Numbered from the stretch's first letter, positions 7,595-13,705 are shown. The stretch is DNA of 17,619 bases from Candidatus Nanoarchaeia archaeon (GCA_028704265.1 JAQVLH010000004.1:1-17619); one strand, 5' to 3'. The notes: a model not told the origin generated them from the sequence alone. Translations and numbers: made by a program.

Positions 7595-8248
7595 ATGAAA
7601 AAAATAAAAAAAACAAGTTCATTAAGTAGATTATTCCCTCCAATTATAATTAATCTAGAAGATTTAGAAGAAATATATAATCTCTTAATTGATGAAGGTT
7701 ATAAAGATATCACAATTAAAGATAAAAAAAATATTTTTGATGATTTAGATGATTTAAAAAATAACTTGAACAAATTAAAATATGATAAATTGCATTATCT
7801 TGAAATTAATTCACATATCCCCTATTTAAATATAACCTTTGAAAATAAAGATATATTTGTTTATTTTTCGGAAGATACAACTCAAAATATTGGAATGCTA
7901 GAAAAGATTAGTTTATTGCTTAAACAGAAGGAAAAGAAAGTAATGAACTTTATAGGAGGTAAAAAAGTATTTAATTTTACATTAATCGTTTTATTAATAT
8001 TAATGCTCATTTATGCATTATATGATAATTTAAAAATATTACAACCTTACTTTAATATAATATACTTAATTAATTATATATTTTTTACTTTTTGTTTTTT
8101 AATCAATCAATTAAATAAAAATGAAATTATTTTAAATAATATTTATACAAATAGTTGGTGGTTTAGAAATAAAGATGCCATTATTGTTGGAATCATTGTA
8201 GGAATCATTGTTTTTGGTTTATCTAAATTAATTGAATTTTTAATATAA
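7595..8248 (+). CDS. Unrecognised three-helix membrane protein
   Basis: A 217-aa protein. The cytoplasmic-type N-terminal part (1-125) is charged and alternates short strands and helices. Three hydrophobic segments follow: FTLIVLLILMLIYALY (127-142), INYIFFTFCFLI (158-170) and IVGIIVGIIVFGLSKLI (197-213). A conserved-looking NSWWFRNKDAI lies just before the last helix. I do not recognise a family. Soluble N-domain plus C-terminal membrane anchor is a common design in small anti-phage effectors, but nothing here proves that. GC is very low (some lines about 10 %), matching the neighbouring two-gene cassette rather than the housekeeping genes. It ends 11 bp before the first 87-bp direct repeat. 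Confidence 0.6.
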   Translation: MKKIKKTSSLSRLFPPIIINLEDLEEIYNLLIDEGYKDITIKDKKNIFDDLDDLKNNLNKLKYDKLHYLEINSHIPYLNITFENKDIFVYFSEDTTQNIGMLEKISLLLKQKEKKVMNFIGGKKVFNFTLIVLLILMLIYALYDNLKILQPYFNIIYLINYIFFTFCFLINQLNKNEIILNNIYTNSWWFRNKDAIIVGIIVGIIVFGLSKLIEFLI

Positions 8249-8259
8249 ATCATAAAAAA

Positions 8260-8346
8260 TTTATCTCTCACTTCCTCTTTTTACTGCTCATTTAATATCT
8301 TGATTCGTTTTTTCTGTTCGGTGAGCGTGAGACTTGGGGAGTTTTT
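8260..8346. repeat. 87-bp imperfect direct repeat, copy 1
   Basis: This stretch aligns over its whole length with 9015-9101 (about 75-80 % identity, one or two indels). Shared blocks include TTTAATATCTTG, TTTTTCTGTTC and GTGAGACTTG.GGAGTTTT. The ends TCTCAC (8266-8271) and GTGAGA (8327-8332) are complementary, so the unit can close into a hairpin. The two copies are in the same orientation and bracket the two minus-strand genes. No ORF is visible in it. Confidence 0.75.
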
Positions 8347-8368
8347 ACTAATAATAATTAAATTTTTA

Positions 8369-8623
8369 CTAATCTTTTGAAGTAATTCCTCTAAAAAAAT
8401 AACCTCCTGCAGCAGTCATAAGTGTAGAAAAAATTTGAGAATTAAAATTAAAATATTCAGCAATAAACCAAGCAACAGCAAATATTATTATTAAAAATAA
8501 AGCTATATTATTTTTTCCTGTTTCATTAAATCCAAATATTTTTCCTATAAAACCACATTCCATTTCTTTAAGTTGTTTATAATCTCTCATAGAAATTTTT
8601 GATGAAATTGGTTTAAATGTCAT
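8369..8623 (-). CDS. 84-aa membrane protein, second gene of a two-gene cassette
   Basis: The soluble N-terminus (1-38) contains MRDYKQLKEMECGFIGKIFG. A strong transmembrane helix, IALFLIIIFAVAWFIAEYF (40-58), follows, then a second short hydrophobic segment near 64-79. Family not recognised. Its ATG overlaps the stop of the 117-aa gene (ATGA at 8620-8623), so the two are translationally coupled and probably form a soluble-membrane pair. Very AT-rich. Its 3' end lies about 20 bp from direct repeat copy 1. Confidence 0.55.
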   Translation of the reverse strand: MTFKPISSKISMRDYKQLKEMECGFIGKIFGFNETGKNNIALFLIIIFAVAWFIAEYFNFNSQIFSTLMTAAGGYFFRGITSKD

Positions 8624-8973
8624 TTTTTATCCTCTTTGTAAAAAGTATATATAATTTTATGAAATTCAAAATCTTTTATATTACTAATAAAAAAATTCAT
8701 AAAAATTATACTATTTTTATTTTCTCCTAATTTAACTGGATTGGTTAAAGTCATATCAATATTATCATAAAAATTATAAAAAATAAAATTCATTTCATTT
8801 TTTGAAATAATTTCCGATATAAATTTTAAATCTTTAATAGATGAATCTTTTTTAAAAATAATATTAATTATTAGATTATCAAGTTCTTTTAAAATTAATT
8901 TACTTGGTTTGTTATTATAAGTAATAAATACTCCTGAATTAAGAATTTTTTTATTATCTGAAAATATTTCCAT
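8620..8973 (-). CDS. 117-aa protein, possible DUF6864-like, first gene of a two-gene cassette
   Basis: The pattern is beta-rich: ILNSGVFITYNNKP at the start, a middle NFYDNI.....NPVKLGENKNSIIFMNFFI, and an end HKIIYTFYKEDKK. The succession 'SG..i', 'NF.dN', 'P..lG', '.NF.v' and 'YTFY' reminds me of the DUF6864 family from accessory loci, whose function is unknown. I recall this pattern only roughly, so the family call is weak. It is coupled by ATGA to the 84-aa membrane protein. The promoter region contains a perfect 11-bp-arm inverted repeat starting at its ATG (8973-9001). The high AT content suggests recent acquisition. Confidence 0.55.
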   Translation of the reverse strand: MEIFSDNKKILNSGVFITYNNKPSKLILKELDNLIINIIFKKDSSIKDLKFISEIISKNEMNFIFYNFYDNIDMTLTNPVKLGENKNSIIFMNFFISNIKDFEFHKIIYTFYKEDKK

Positions 8974-9001
8974 TAATTAAATAAAATATGTATTTAATTA
9001 A
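8973..9001. promoter_or_regulatory. Inverted repeat with 11-bp arms over the start/promoter of the two-gene cassette
   Basis: TTAATTAAATA (8973-8983) and TATTTAATTAA (8991-9001) are perfect complements around a 7-nt spacer. The first arm begins at the start codon of the 117-aa gene, and the second contains the TTAAATA that would be its TATA box. A repressor site is inferred. AT-only arms are more likely by chance in such AT-rich DNA. Confidence 0.4.
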
Positions 9002-9014
9002 AAAATTTGTTATA

Positions 9015-9101
9015 TTTATATCTCACTTTTCTCTTTTCACTACCCATTTAATATCTTGTTTCTTTTTTTCTGTTCAGGAAGGGTGAGACTTGTGGAGTTT
9101 T
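9015..9101. repeat. 87-bp imperfect direct repeat, copy 2
   Basis: Partner of 8260-8346, in the same orientation, on the upstream side of the two-gene cassette. The hairpin-forming ends are kept: TCTCAC at 9021-9026 and GTGAGA at 9083-9088. The interior differs more than the ends. Confidence 0.75.
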
Positions 9102-9163
9102 GATTTACATCTTTTGAATTAATTACAATATAGTAAATAAATACTAAATCTTTTAAGAAAAAC

Positions 9164-9227
9164 TTGACTATATGGACAAATTTTTCATGTTTTTGATGAC
9201 TATATAGTCAATTATTTACCATATGGT
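9164..9227. promoter_or_regulatory. Three neighbouring dyads (TGACTATATAGTCA and relatives)
   Basis: A perfect 14-bp palindrome TGACTATATAGTCA (9197-9210) is flanked by the imperfect TTGACTATATGGACAA (9164-9179) and the perfect ACCATATGGT (9218-9227). The central steps are 32 and 19 bp. The cluster lies ahead of the raised-GC stretch and could be an operator for a transcript running rightwards. Confidence 0.35.
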
Positions 9228-9335
9228 TAATAATTCGAGGCATCATTGCACAAAAAGAGGGTTTTTGGAAAGCTAAAAAGAGCACAAAATACCTAGCTAA
9301 CAGATGACAACAAAAAACAAAGATATTGATTCACT

Positions 9336-9351
9336 GGGCTCTGAAGAGCCC
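9336..9351. repeat. GC-rich hairpin GGGCTCTGAAGAGCCC
   Basis: Six to seven perfect base pairs with a 2-4-nt loop, in an otherwise AT-rich neighbourhood. No T-run follows in either direction, so it is not an obvious terminator. It is more likely part of a folded RNA or a binding site. Confidence 0.4.
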
Positions 9352-9777
9352 TGATTAATAAGTAAAATAAGGAAAAAATAGAGTACAAAAAGGAGCTACT
9401 TATTAGGTATCTTTTGGGTGTTAAAATAGGGCTTATTTTGATGCTACTTTAAGTGGCTTGTTTTTTGACCTATTTTTTGATGTGAAAAAACAGTATATAC
9501 CTATTTTCCATAGTTGGAAAGCAATATGGCTTTTTGGTAAAAGTCCATTCCTCCCTACTTTTCTATACAAGATATAGAGAGCTAGGCATCCAGATCACTG
9601 GAGAACAACATTTCAAAGAACGACCAAACTCTTACTATAGAGAGTCCGATATATATCCTAAGCCTTGTAATTCAAATAAACAGCAAAATAATCACCTATA
9701 AGGGGATATATTTAGGTCATTTTATAGTCAAATTTAGGTATAAAACTTTTAAGAAATTATTAAAACTTTTAGTGTTA

Positions 9778-10401
9778 TTATTTTTCTTCTACTGAGAAAT
9801 AAATAAATTTTCCATCAGTTTTTTTTCTAATCAAGTTCATTGAGTTTAATCTATTAAGCCTTGAGCTTGCAGTGCTTCTGCTAATTCCCATTAGTCTTGC
9901 TAATGAGTCAGCTGTCTGCGGTCCTTTGTTTCCTAATGCTCTTATTACTTCTTCATCTTTCAAAGTAATGCCTTCAACATGAGTAATGGCTTGATCTATC
10001 TGTTCAGTATTGCCGCCAAGCTCTATTATTTGCGTTTTTGTGCCTTTTAATAAGCTTAAAACCTCATCTAATAAGGTTAATTTGTCTAATTTTTTATCCA
10101 TAGACATTAGAATATCGCTTATTTGCTCGAGTATTTGGCTGTTAATGATTTTTGCCTGGCTTAAAGGATGCTCTGAGATGTTTTTTACGCTGTCTCCCCA
10201 GACTTTTAGCAATGCTTGCGTGTCTGATAGGTCTTTTACTACAATTTTTTGCTCAATTTTTTGAACAGTAGCTGTTGAGGAAGAAGATTCCTGCATAACT
10301 GCCTGTTTTTTTTCTCGTTTTACAGGCTTCTTTTCAGGCTTTTTAGCCTTTTTCTTATCGGATTTATTTACCATATTGTAAATAATATCTAGAAAGCCCA
10401 T
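9778..10401 (-). CDS. Coiled-coil/winged-helix DNA-binding protein (A), candidate reader of the CAACAC words
   Basis: I place the start at ATG 10401 (MGFLDIIYNMVNK), six codons inside the longest frame (10419). A TATA-like GTTATATGCC (10423-10432) is then 26 bp away, a leaderless spacing; the product is 207 aa. Order: short hydrophobic helix (1-11), strongly basic Lys/Glu linker (~14-37), Ser/Thr spacer, helical/coiled-coil region (~60-145), then a C-terminal winged helix with RALGNKGPQTADSLARLMGI, the recognition helix SRSTASSRLNRL and the wing TDGKFIYFS. The last part is MarR/ArsR-like. A CCAACA-CA-TGTTGG dyad (10411-10424) sits between TATA box and start, so autoregulation is likely. It borders 0.8 kb of iteron-like non-coding DNA. 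Architecture is close to the gene at 14905-15570. Regulator, partition or nucleoid role is inferred. Confidence 0.72.
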   Translation of the reverse strand: MGFLDIIYNMVNKSDKKKAKKPEKKPVKREKKQAVMQESSSSTATVQKIEQKIVVKDLSDTQALLKVWGDSVKNISEHPLSQAKIINSQILEQISDILMSMDKKLDKLTLLDEVLSLLKGTKTQIIELGGNTEQIDQAITHVEGITLKDEEVIRALGNKGPQTADSLARLMGISRSTASSRLNRLNSMNLIRKKTDGKFIYFSVEEK

Positions 10402-10410
10402 ATAGACACC

Positions 10411-10432
10411 CCAACACATGTTGGCATATAAC
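10411..10432 (-). promoter_or_regulatory. Promoter of the coiled-coil/wHTH gene A with CCAACA/TGTTGG dyad
   Basis: The dyad CCAACA-CA-TGTTGG (10411-10424) lies between the TATA-like box (10423-10432) and the preferred ATG at 10401. Half of it is a CAACAC iteron, which links the repeat family to this promoter. Confidence 0.5.
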
Positions 10433-10433
10433 C

Positions 10434-10481
10434 CAACACATCCAACACTTTAGTCAACACTTCAAACATATCAATCAACAC
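10434..10481 (+). repeat. Iteron-like cluster 1 of CAACAC
   Basis: CAACAC occurs at 10434, 10443, 10455 and 10476, with another at 10412 in the adjacent dyad. The first two are exactly 9 bp apart within CCAACACATCCAACAC. Variants CAAACA (~10463) and CAACAG (10497) extend the cluster. All are on the plus strand. Confidence 0.65.
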
Positions 10482-10751
10482 ATTAGACATATTAGTCAAC
10501 AGATCCATCATTTATATTTCTTACTATTATATCTACTATTTAATTACTTATAAACCAATATGTCGGAAAAAAAATAGTGAAAAAACCGAAAAAATCATTA
10601 TTTTTACTAAAAATTGCATAATTATATAGTGAAAGAGTGAAAAGTGAGACTAAAGATATATATTGGAGTATTAATAGATGTAAGTGCAAAGTAGGAGTAT
10701 TAAAAAAAATATAAATAAATGATAAAATATATCAAAAATACCTGTATTTTA

Positions 10752-10833
10752 GGCTATTTTTCAATAAATTCATTAAAATGCCATTTTAAGCCTAAAAAAT
10801 GAGATATATATCGGAAAGTGAGACATAGCTATT
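10752..10833. repeat. ~80-bp duplicated block, copy 1
   Basis: Aligns with 11154-11235, about 400 bp downstream. The right 23 bases (10804-10826), from TATATATCGG to GTGAGACATA, are identical; the left part (TTCATTAAAAT.C.ATT...AAGCC.AA) is diverged. Copy 2 ends just before the 288-aa gene and appears to contain its promoter, but nothing coding follows copy 1. Confidence 0.6.
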
Positions 10834-10871
10834 CAAAATATTATAGTAATTAAAGTAATAATAATCAATAT

Positions 10872-10886
10872 CAACATATCCAACAC
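10872..10886 (+). repeat. Iteron-like pair 2
   Basis: CAACAT (10872) and CAACAC (10881), 9 bp apart, within CAACATATCCAACAC. Confidence 0.5.
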
Positions 10887-10949
10887 TAAAAAAATGAAAA
10901 TTAGCTAAAAGTTAACAAAAATAGTATTAAAAGCCATTTAAAATGATTC

Positions 10950-10964
10950 CAACACATCCAACAC
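10950..10964 (+). repeat. Iteron-like pair 3
   Basis: CAACAC at 10950 and 10959, 9 bp apart, within CCAACACATCCAACACC. Confidence 0.6.
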
Positions 10965-11108
10965 CTTGATTAAATAATTGAATTATCAAAAAGAAATGGA
11001 CATACTTGTTATAGAATATAATAACTAAGACAATAGAACCTTAATATTGATTATTTTAGCAGCAATTAAACTCTTTAAATTAAAACAATCTAAAAAGTGA
11101 GATAAAAT

Positions 11109-11132
11109 CAACACTTTCAACACATCCAACAC
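11109..11132 (+). repeat. Iteron-like triplet 4
   Basis: CAACAC at 11109, 11118 and 11127, a perfect 9-bp tandem phase, about 110 bp upstream of the 288-aa gene. Confidence 0.65.
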
Positions 11133-11153
11133 GTGTTTAAATTAAATTATAAT

Positions 11154-11235
11154 GCATTTTCAGCCAATTTCATTAAAATTCAATTCTAAAGCCAAATAAG
11201 CCATTATATATCGGAAAGTGAGACATATCTATTAC
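11154..11235. repeat. ~80-bp duplicated block, copy 2, with promoter of the 288-aa gene
   Basis: Second copy of 10752-10833. Its TATATATC (11204-11211) is a good TATA candidate about 30 bp before the TTG start at 11241. The following CGGAAAGTGAGACAT would cover the region between TATA box and transcription start, where a bound protein would repress. Confidence 0.55.
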
Positions 11236-11240
11236 GTTTT

Positions 11241-12107
11241 TTGCCGAAGAAAATTTATTTAAATCCATTAATATTTCATAATGAAATGGAATCATTAATA
11301 AAAGTGAAAGAAAAGCAATATTATTTACCATTTAGCTATAATTTTTGCAAAAAAGAGACTTTTCAATACAAAGGGAGACCTATTGAATTTATTACTGGCC
11401 TTGCATGGGCAAGATATGGACTAAAACCCCAGCCTAATGCACTAATTAAGTACTTAGAATACAAAAGTGTGAATAAAATCAATGTAGGGACTACTTCTAA
11501 GCCATTTAAAATCCTTGTCGGAGGAAATAGTGTTGGAAGTGATGTACAGCTAGGTATAAACCTTGAAGATTACTGCAAAAAACAGGGTTTAAATGAAAAA
11601 GTGAGAGTTGACACTTTTTTTTACAGCAGAGAAGAGAAAAAAATAAAAGTGAACATAAATGACCATAACCATTACAATATTAATTCATTAGAAGAATTAT
11701 CTGGACTTATTGAGAAAAATGAATATGCAATAGATTTTGTAGACTTTGATGGAACCTTAGCTGACTGTTGTTTAGGTAGAGGCACAAAAGTGAAGCTAAA
11801 GAGCCGTTTAGCCCTTCCAAAATCAGAAAGTGAGAGTTTGAATAAATTAAGCAGATTTTTAGCATTCGGAGTAAGAATGACCTATGCTGGAACCATGTAT
11901 TTAGGCGATGTTTTTTATTCGTGCCTAAAATTGAAACCGAGATTTGAGTGGCCAGAAAAAGAGAACAGTTTAAAGGATTTTTTGGAAAGTGTGACTAAGC
12001 TTCCAACAAAGCTAGTAATCTCAAGATTCAGCTGCTTAGGCGGAGTGCTAAATGCAATAAGTGAGTCAAAAGCAAATGTTAATCTAAAAAGACCTATCTA
12101 TTACTAA
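11241..12107 (+). CDS. Orphan 288-aa protein in the iteron region (candidate replication/partition protein)
   Basis: I do not recognise a family. The start is uncertain: TTG 11241 fits the TATATATC box at 11204-11211 for a near-leaderless mRNA, while the first ATG is 11286 (M16). Visible traits: a Tyr/Phe-rich N-terminal part (~25-60) with GLAWARYGLKPQP, a Gly-rich FKILVGGNSVGSDVQLGINL (~92-111), a charged middle, DFVDFDGTLADCC (~165-177), and a C-terminal helical region with LKDFLESVTKLPTKLVISRF. No Walker motif, HUH motif or obvious HTH is seen. Seven AAGTGA words lie within it in all three frames, plus one reverse TCCAACAC (11530-11537), so the coding sequence has been shaped by the same DNA words as the flanking DNA. 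Iterons lie on both sides. An initiator or site-binding function is inference from context. Confidence 0.6.
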   Translation: MPKKIYLNPLIFHNEMESLIKVKEKQYYLPFSYNFCKKETFQYKGRPIEFITGLAWARYGLKPQPNALIKYLEYKSVNKINVGTTSKPFKILVGGNSVGSDVQLGINLEDYCKKQGLNEKVRVDTFFYSREEKKIKVNINDHNHYNINSLEELSGLIEKNEYAIDFVDFDGTLADCCLGRGTKVKLKSRLALPKSESESLNKLSRFLAFGVRMTYAGTMYLGDVFYSCLKLKPRFEWPEKENSLKDFLESVTKLPTKLVISRFSCLGGVLNAISESKANVNLKRPIYY

Positions 12108-12325
12108 TAACCCAACACTTCCAACACATAAATTAGAAGAAGTGAGTGTTTGTTAAAAAAGGCACTAAGAATATATGTGTTTAAACCCTTTTAGTTTATA
12201 AAATATTGAAAGTGAGTAATAAGAAAAAAAAGCATTTAATCACTTCATATCGGAAAATGAAATAGTGAATAGGAAATGATAGGGTTAAGAAAACATTAAT
12301 AAAATCGCAGTAAGTTAATTGTTCA
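12108..12325. other. Intergenic stretch with iteron pair 5, two AAGTGAG words and a fourth TCGGAAA
   Basis: The stretch contains CAACAC at 12113 and 12122 (9-bp phase), AAGTGAG at 12140 and 12210, and TCATATCGGAAAATGA at 12246-12261, related to the ends of the duplicated block. No ORF is convincing. TTAATAAAA near 12295 is a possible TATA box for the gene at 12326. Confidence 0.5.
12113..12127 (+). repeat. Iteron-like pair 5
   Basis: CCAACACTTCCAACAC, two CAACAC units 9 bp apart, six bases after the stop of the 288-aa gene. It is the last CAACAC cluster on the right. Confidence 0.6.
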
Positions 12326-13198
12326 ATGAATGTTATTCCTCTTTGTTTTGATAGTATGGGTGTCAGAAGTAGCTGTTTCTTTGTTCAGTGTGAAGGTTTA
12401 AACATTTTAATTGATCCTAGTTTAGCTCTTGCAAATACAAGAAGAGGTGTTTGTCCAACTGATGATGAAATGAATGCTTTTTTTAATTTTAAAAAAAAAA
12501 TTGTTGATTTTGCAAAAAGGAGCGACATAATAATAGTTACTCATTATCATAACGGCCATTATATTTCAAGCCAGGATGAAACATTTGAAGAAATATATTC
12601 GAACAAAATCGTTCTATGCAAAGACAGAACTAAAAAATTAGATTTAACACAAAGGAACAAAGGAAAAGAGTTTGAAATAACTGTCAAAAAAATCTGCAAA
12701 GAATATAATATTGCTGATTTTAATTCTTTTAATTTTAAAAACGTGAAAATAAGTTTTTCAGAGCCTGTTTGGCATGGCACTGAAAGAAGCCAATTCGGCT
12801 ATGTTGTAATGGTTACAATCTCTGAAAAGAAATTTAAATTCATGTATTCCAGTGATGTTACTGGTCCCATTTTAGAAAGCACTGCTGATTTAATAATAAA
12901 AGAAAATCCTGATTTATTGTATTTGTGCAGTGCGCCAACCCATTTATTGGGTTTTGAAATAACTGATTCTAACTTGTTTTTTATTGAAAAAAATGTTAAA
13001 AAAATTATTGACAAATCCAAAATTAAAACAATAATTTACGACCATTACTTATTAAGAGATAAAGATTACAAAAAATATTATTCTAAATATCAATCATGGG
13101 CTAAAGCTAAAAAGAAATATTTTTTGACTGCTGCTGAATTTATTGGCCAAGAAATCAACCAATTAGAAGCTAATAGAACTGTTAATGAAAATTATTAA
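12326..13198 (+). CDS. UPF0282-like metallo-beta-lactamase-fold protein
   Basis: A 290-aa protein. It starts MNVIPLCFDSMGVRSSCFFV, followed by the strand NILIDPSLAL, a pattern characteristic of the archaeal UPF0282 family (VIPLA.eSlGvRSm...vet....iliDPgvaL). The metal motif reads H73-Y-H75-N-G77-H78; the family normally has HYHYDHH, so the metal-binding Asp is replaced by Gly. Further conserved positions are H150 in PVWHG, D177 in YSSDVTGP and DHYLLRD near 242-248. The start at 12326 is supported by the immediate family match. Substrate of the family unknown; the missing Asp makes full activity doubtful. Downstream, an A/T-rich stretch (13196-13246) probably ends transcripts from both sides. 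Confidence 0.85.
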   Translation: MNVIPLCFDSMGVRSSCFFVQCEGLNILIDPSLALANTRRGVCPTDDEMNAFFNFKKKIVDFAKRSDIIIVTHYHNGHYISSQDETFEEIYSNKIVLCKDRTKKLDLTQRNKGKEFEITVKKICKEYNIADFNSFNFKNVKISFSEPVWHGTERSQFGYVVMVTISEKKFKFMYSSDVTGPILESTADLIIKENPDLLYLCSAPTHLLGFEITDSNLFFIEKNVKKIIDKSKIKTIIYDHYLLRDKDYKKYYSKYQSWAKAKKKYFLTAAEFIGQEINQLEANRTVNENY

Positions 13199-13219
13199 AA
13201 AAAAATAAAAAAAAAAAGA
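13196..13219 (-). terminator. T-run terminator for the minus-strand 142-aa gene
   Basis: Read on the minus strand, the A-run just after the 12326 gene becomes two long T-runs beginning a few bases after the stop at 13230. Archaeal transcription commonly ends at such T-runs without a hairpin. The T-rich 13230-13238 could do the same for the plus-strand gene. Confidence 0.45.
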
Positions 13220-13229
13220 GTTAAAGAAT

Positions 13230-13658
13230 TTATTTTTTCTTTGATTGCTCTCTTTTTACTTCAAAATTGAATCCTGTTGATGGAGGGAATCTCATTCTAT
13301 TTGTGAAAAACTGCATATCATAGATGCATATTGTGTTTATTCCGCTTAACAATTCTTTTTCCATTTTGCTTGGAAGTTTCTTTTCTTTTTCCCATTCTTT
13401 ATTTGCTTCTTCTATTTCTTTATCTTCTCCTTTTACTAAAAGTTCTTCTCCTAAAAGAAATTGTCCTAAAGCTTTATCTTCAGAATCTGTGTATTTTGTC
13501 AATAATTTGCATTTTAAAAGTATAAAACCATTTTTTTTATCTTTTAAATCACTAATCATAACATTATTTTGTATTTTCTCTAACTTTAATTGATTTTCAG
13601 TTTCAATTTTTATACTTATTTCAGATATATTATTTGCTACTATTTGCACTTTTACCAC
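13230..13658 (-). CDS. 142-aa protein, possibly SecB-like fold
   Basis: The start is GTG 13658. The first ~75 residues look like beta strands (VKVQIVANNISEISIKIETE, then FILLKCKLLTKY), followed by charged helices and a C-terminal INTICIYDMQFFTNRMRFPP with STGFNFEVK. The order strands - helix - 'FPP...nFe' resembles the end of SecB-type chaperones (F-P-x-L-x-x-x-P-V-N-F), so a SecB-like export chaperone is conceivable, but similarity is faint. The C-terminus is very basic. It is divergent from dtdA and apparently shares a single TATA element with it (13675-13686), about 25 bp from each start. Confidence 0.55.
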   Translation of the reverse strand: MVKVQIVANNISEISIKIETENQLKLEKIQNNVMISDLKDKKNGFILLKCKLLTKYTDSEDKALGQFLLGEELLVKGEDKEIEEANKEWEKEKKLPSKMEKELLSGINTICIYDMQFFTNRMRFPPSTGFNFEVKREQSKKK

Positions 13659-13674
13659 CCCTTAATTAAAGAAA

Positions 13675-13686
13675 TTTTATAATATT
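13675..13686. promoter_or_regulatory. Shared bidirectional TATA element (142-aa gene / dtdA)
   Basis: TTTTATAATATT is centred 25-26 bp from the ATG of dtdA (13706) and about 23 bp from the GTG of the minus-strand gene (13658). The 47-bp gap is too small for two separate promoters plus leaders, so one box probably serves leaderless transcripts in both directions. Confidence 0.5.
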
Positions 13687-13705
13687 GTGATTTAAAAAAC
13701 TATTT

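Larger units (their letters stand above)
9102..9777. other. ORF-free stretch with raised GC and several dyads, possible non-coding RNA or decayed gene
   Basis: No convincing ORF occurs here. From about 9235 to 9660 the GC content is about 28-42 % per 60-base line, well above the ~15 % of other intergenic DNA nearby. Short dyads are present: GGGCTCTGAAGAGCCC (9336-9351), TCCAG-ATCA-CTGGA (9589-9602) and ACTCT...AGAGT (9628-9645). I could not match it to RNase P, SRP or tRNA. A structured RNA, an old pseudogene or part of a replication/partition region are all possible. Confidence 0.4.
10482..11240. other. Non-coding origin-like region: AT-rich, iterons, duplicated block, AAGTGA words
   Basis: I see no convincing gene in this 760-bp stretch. 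It is about 15-20 % GC and holds three further CAACAC clusters, two copies of an ~80-bp block, four AAGTGA words (10642, 10816, 11095, 11216), a GGAGTATTAA pair (~10664 and ~10692) and an inverted repeat TTAAAATG-C-CATTTTAA (10773-10789). Iterons, an AT-rich core and a neighbouring orphan gene are the usual parts of a plasmid-type origin. No Orc1/Cdc6 gene and no ORB-type origin box is visible. Confidence 0.5.

Noticed and set aside
8266..8332. Covariation between the inner stems of the two 87-bp repeats (GCTCA/TGAGC in copy 1)
   Set aside because: In the aligned register copy 2 does not keep the inner pairs; only the outer TCTCAC/GTGAGA pairing is shared and it is identical in both, so there is no true covariation.
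8260..9101. Integron attC-like cassette sites
   Set aside because: The ends do not match the attC core (GTTRRRY and its complement) and no integrase is visible.
9300..9360. Box C/D guide RNA (AGATGAC ... CTGA)
   Set aside because: Box C match is imperfect and the box D candidates fall in the GGGCTC hairpin; too weak to annotate.
10697..10802. Short plus-strand ORF (27 aa) in the iteron region
   Set aside because: The frame is not kept in the second copy of the duplicated block and the peptide has no feature of interest.
10434..11132. CRISPR array
   Set aside because: Repeats are 6-9 bp in tandem 9-bp phase with no spacer-sized gaps and no cas genes; iterons fit better.
10501..11240. Chromosomal oriC of the usual archaeal type
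   Set aside because: No orc1/cdc6 gene and no ORB repeat is visible; only plasmid-like iteron features support an origin.
11733..11775. HAD phosphatase motif in the 288-aa protein (DFDGTLAD)
   Set aside because: It resembles the HAD DxDGT motif but sits late in the protein, and no other HAD motif follows at the right distance; not enough to name a family.
12559..13020. Two minus-strand ORFs of 73 aa
   Set aside because: Antisense to the UPF0282-like gene and without recognisable features.
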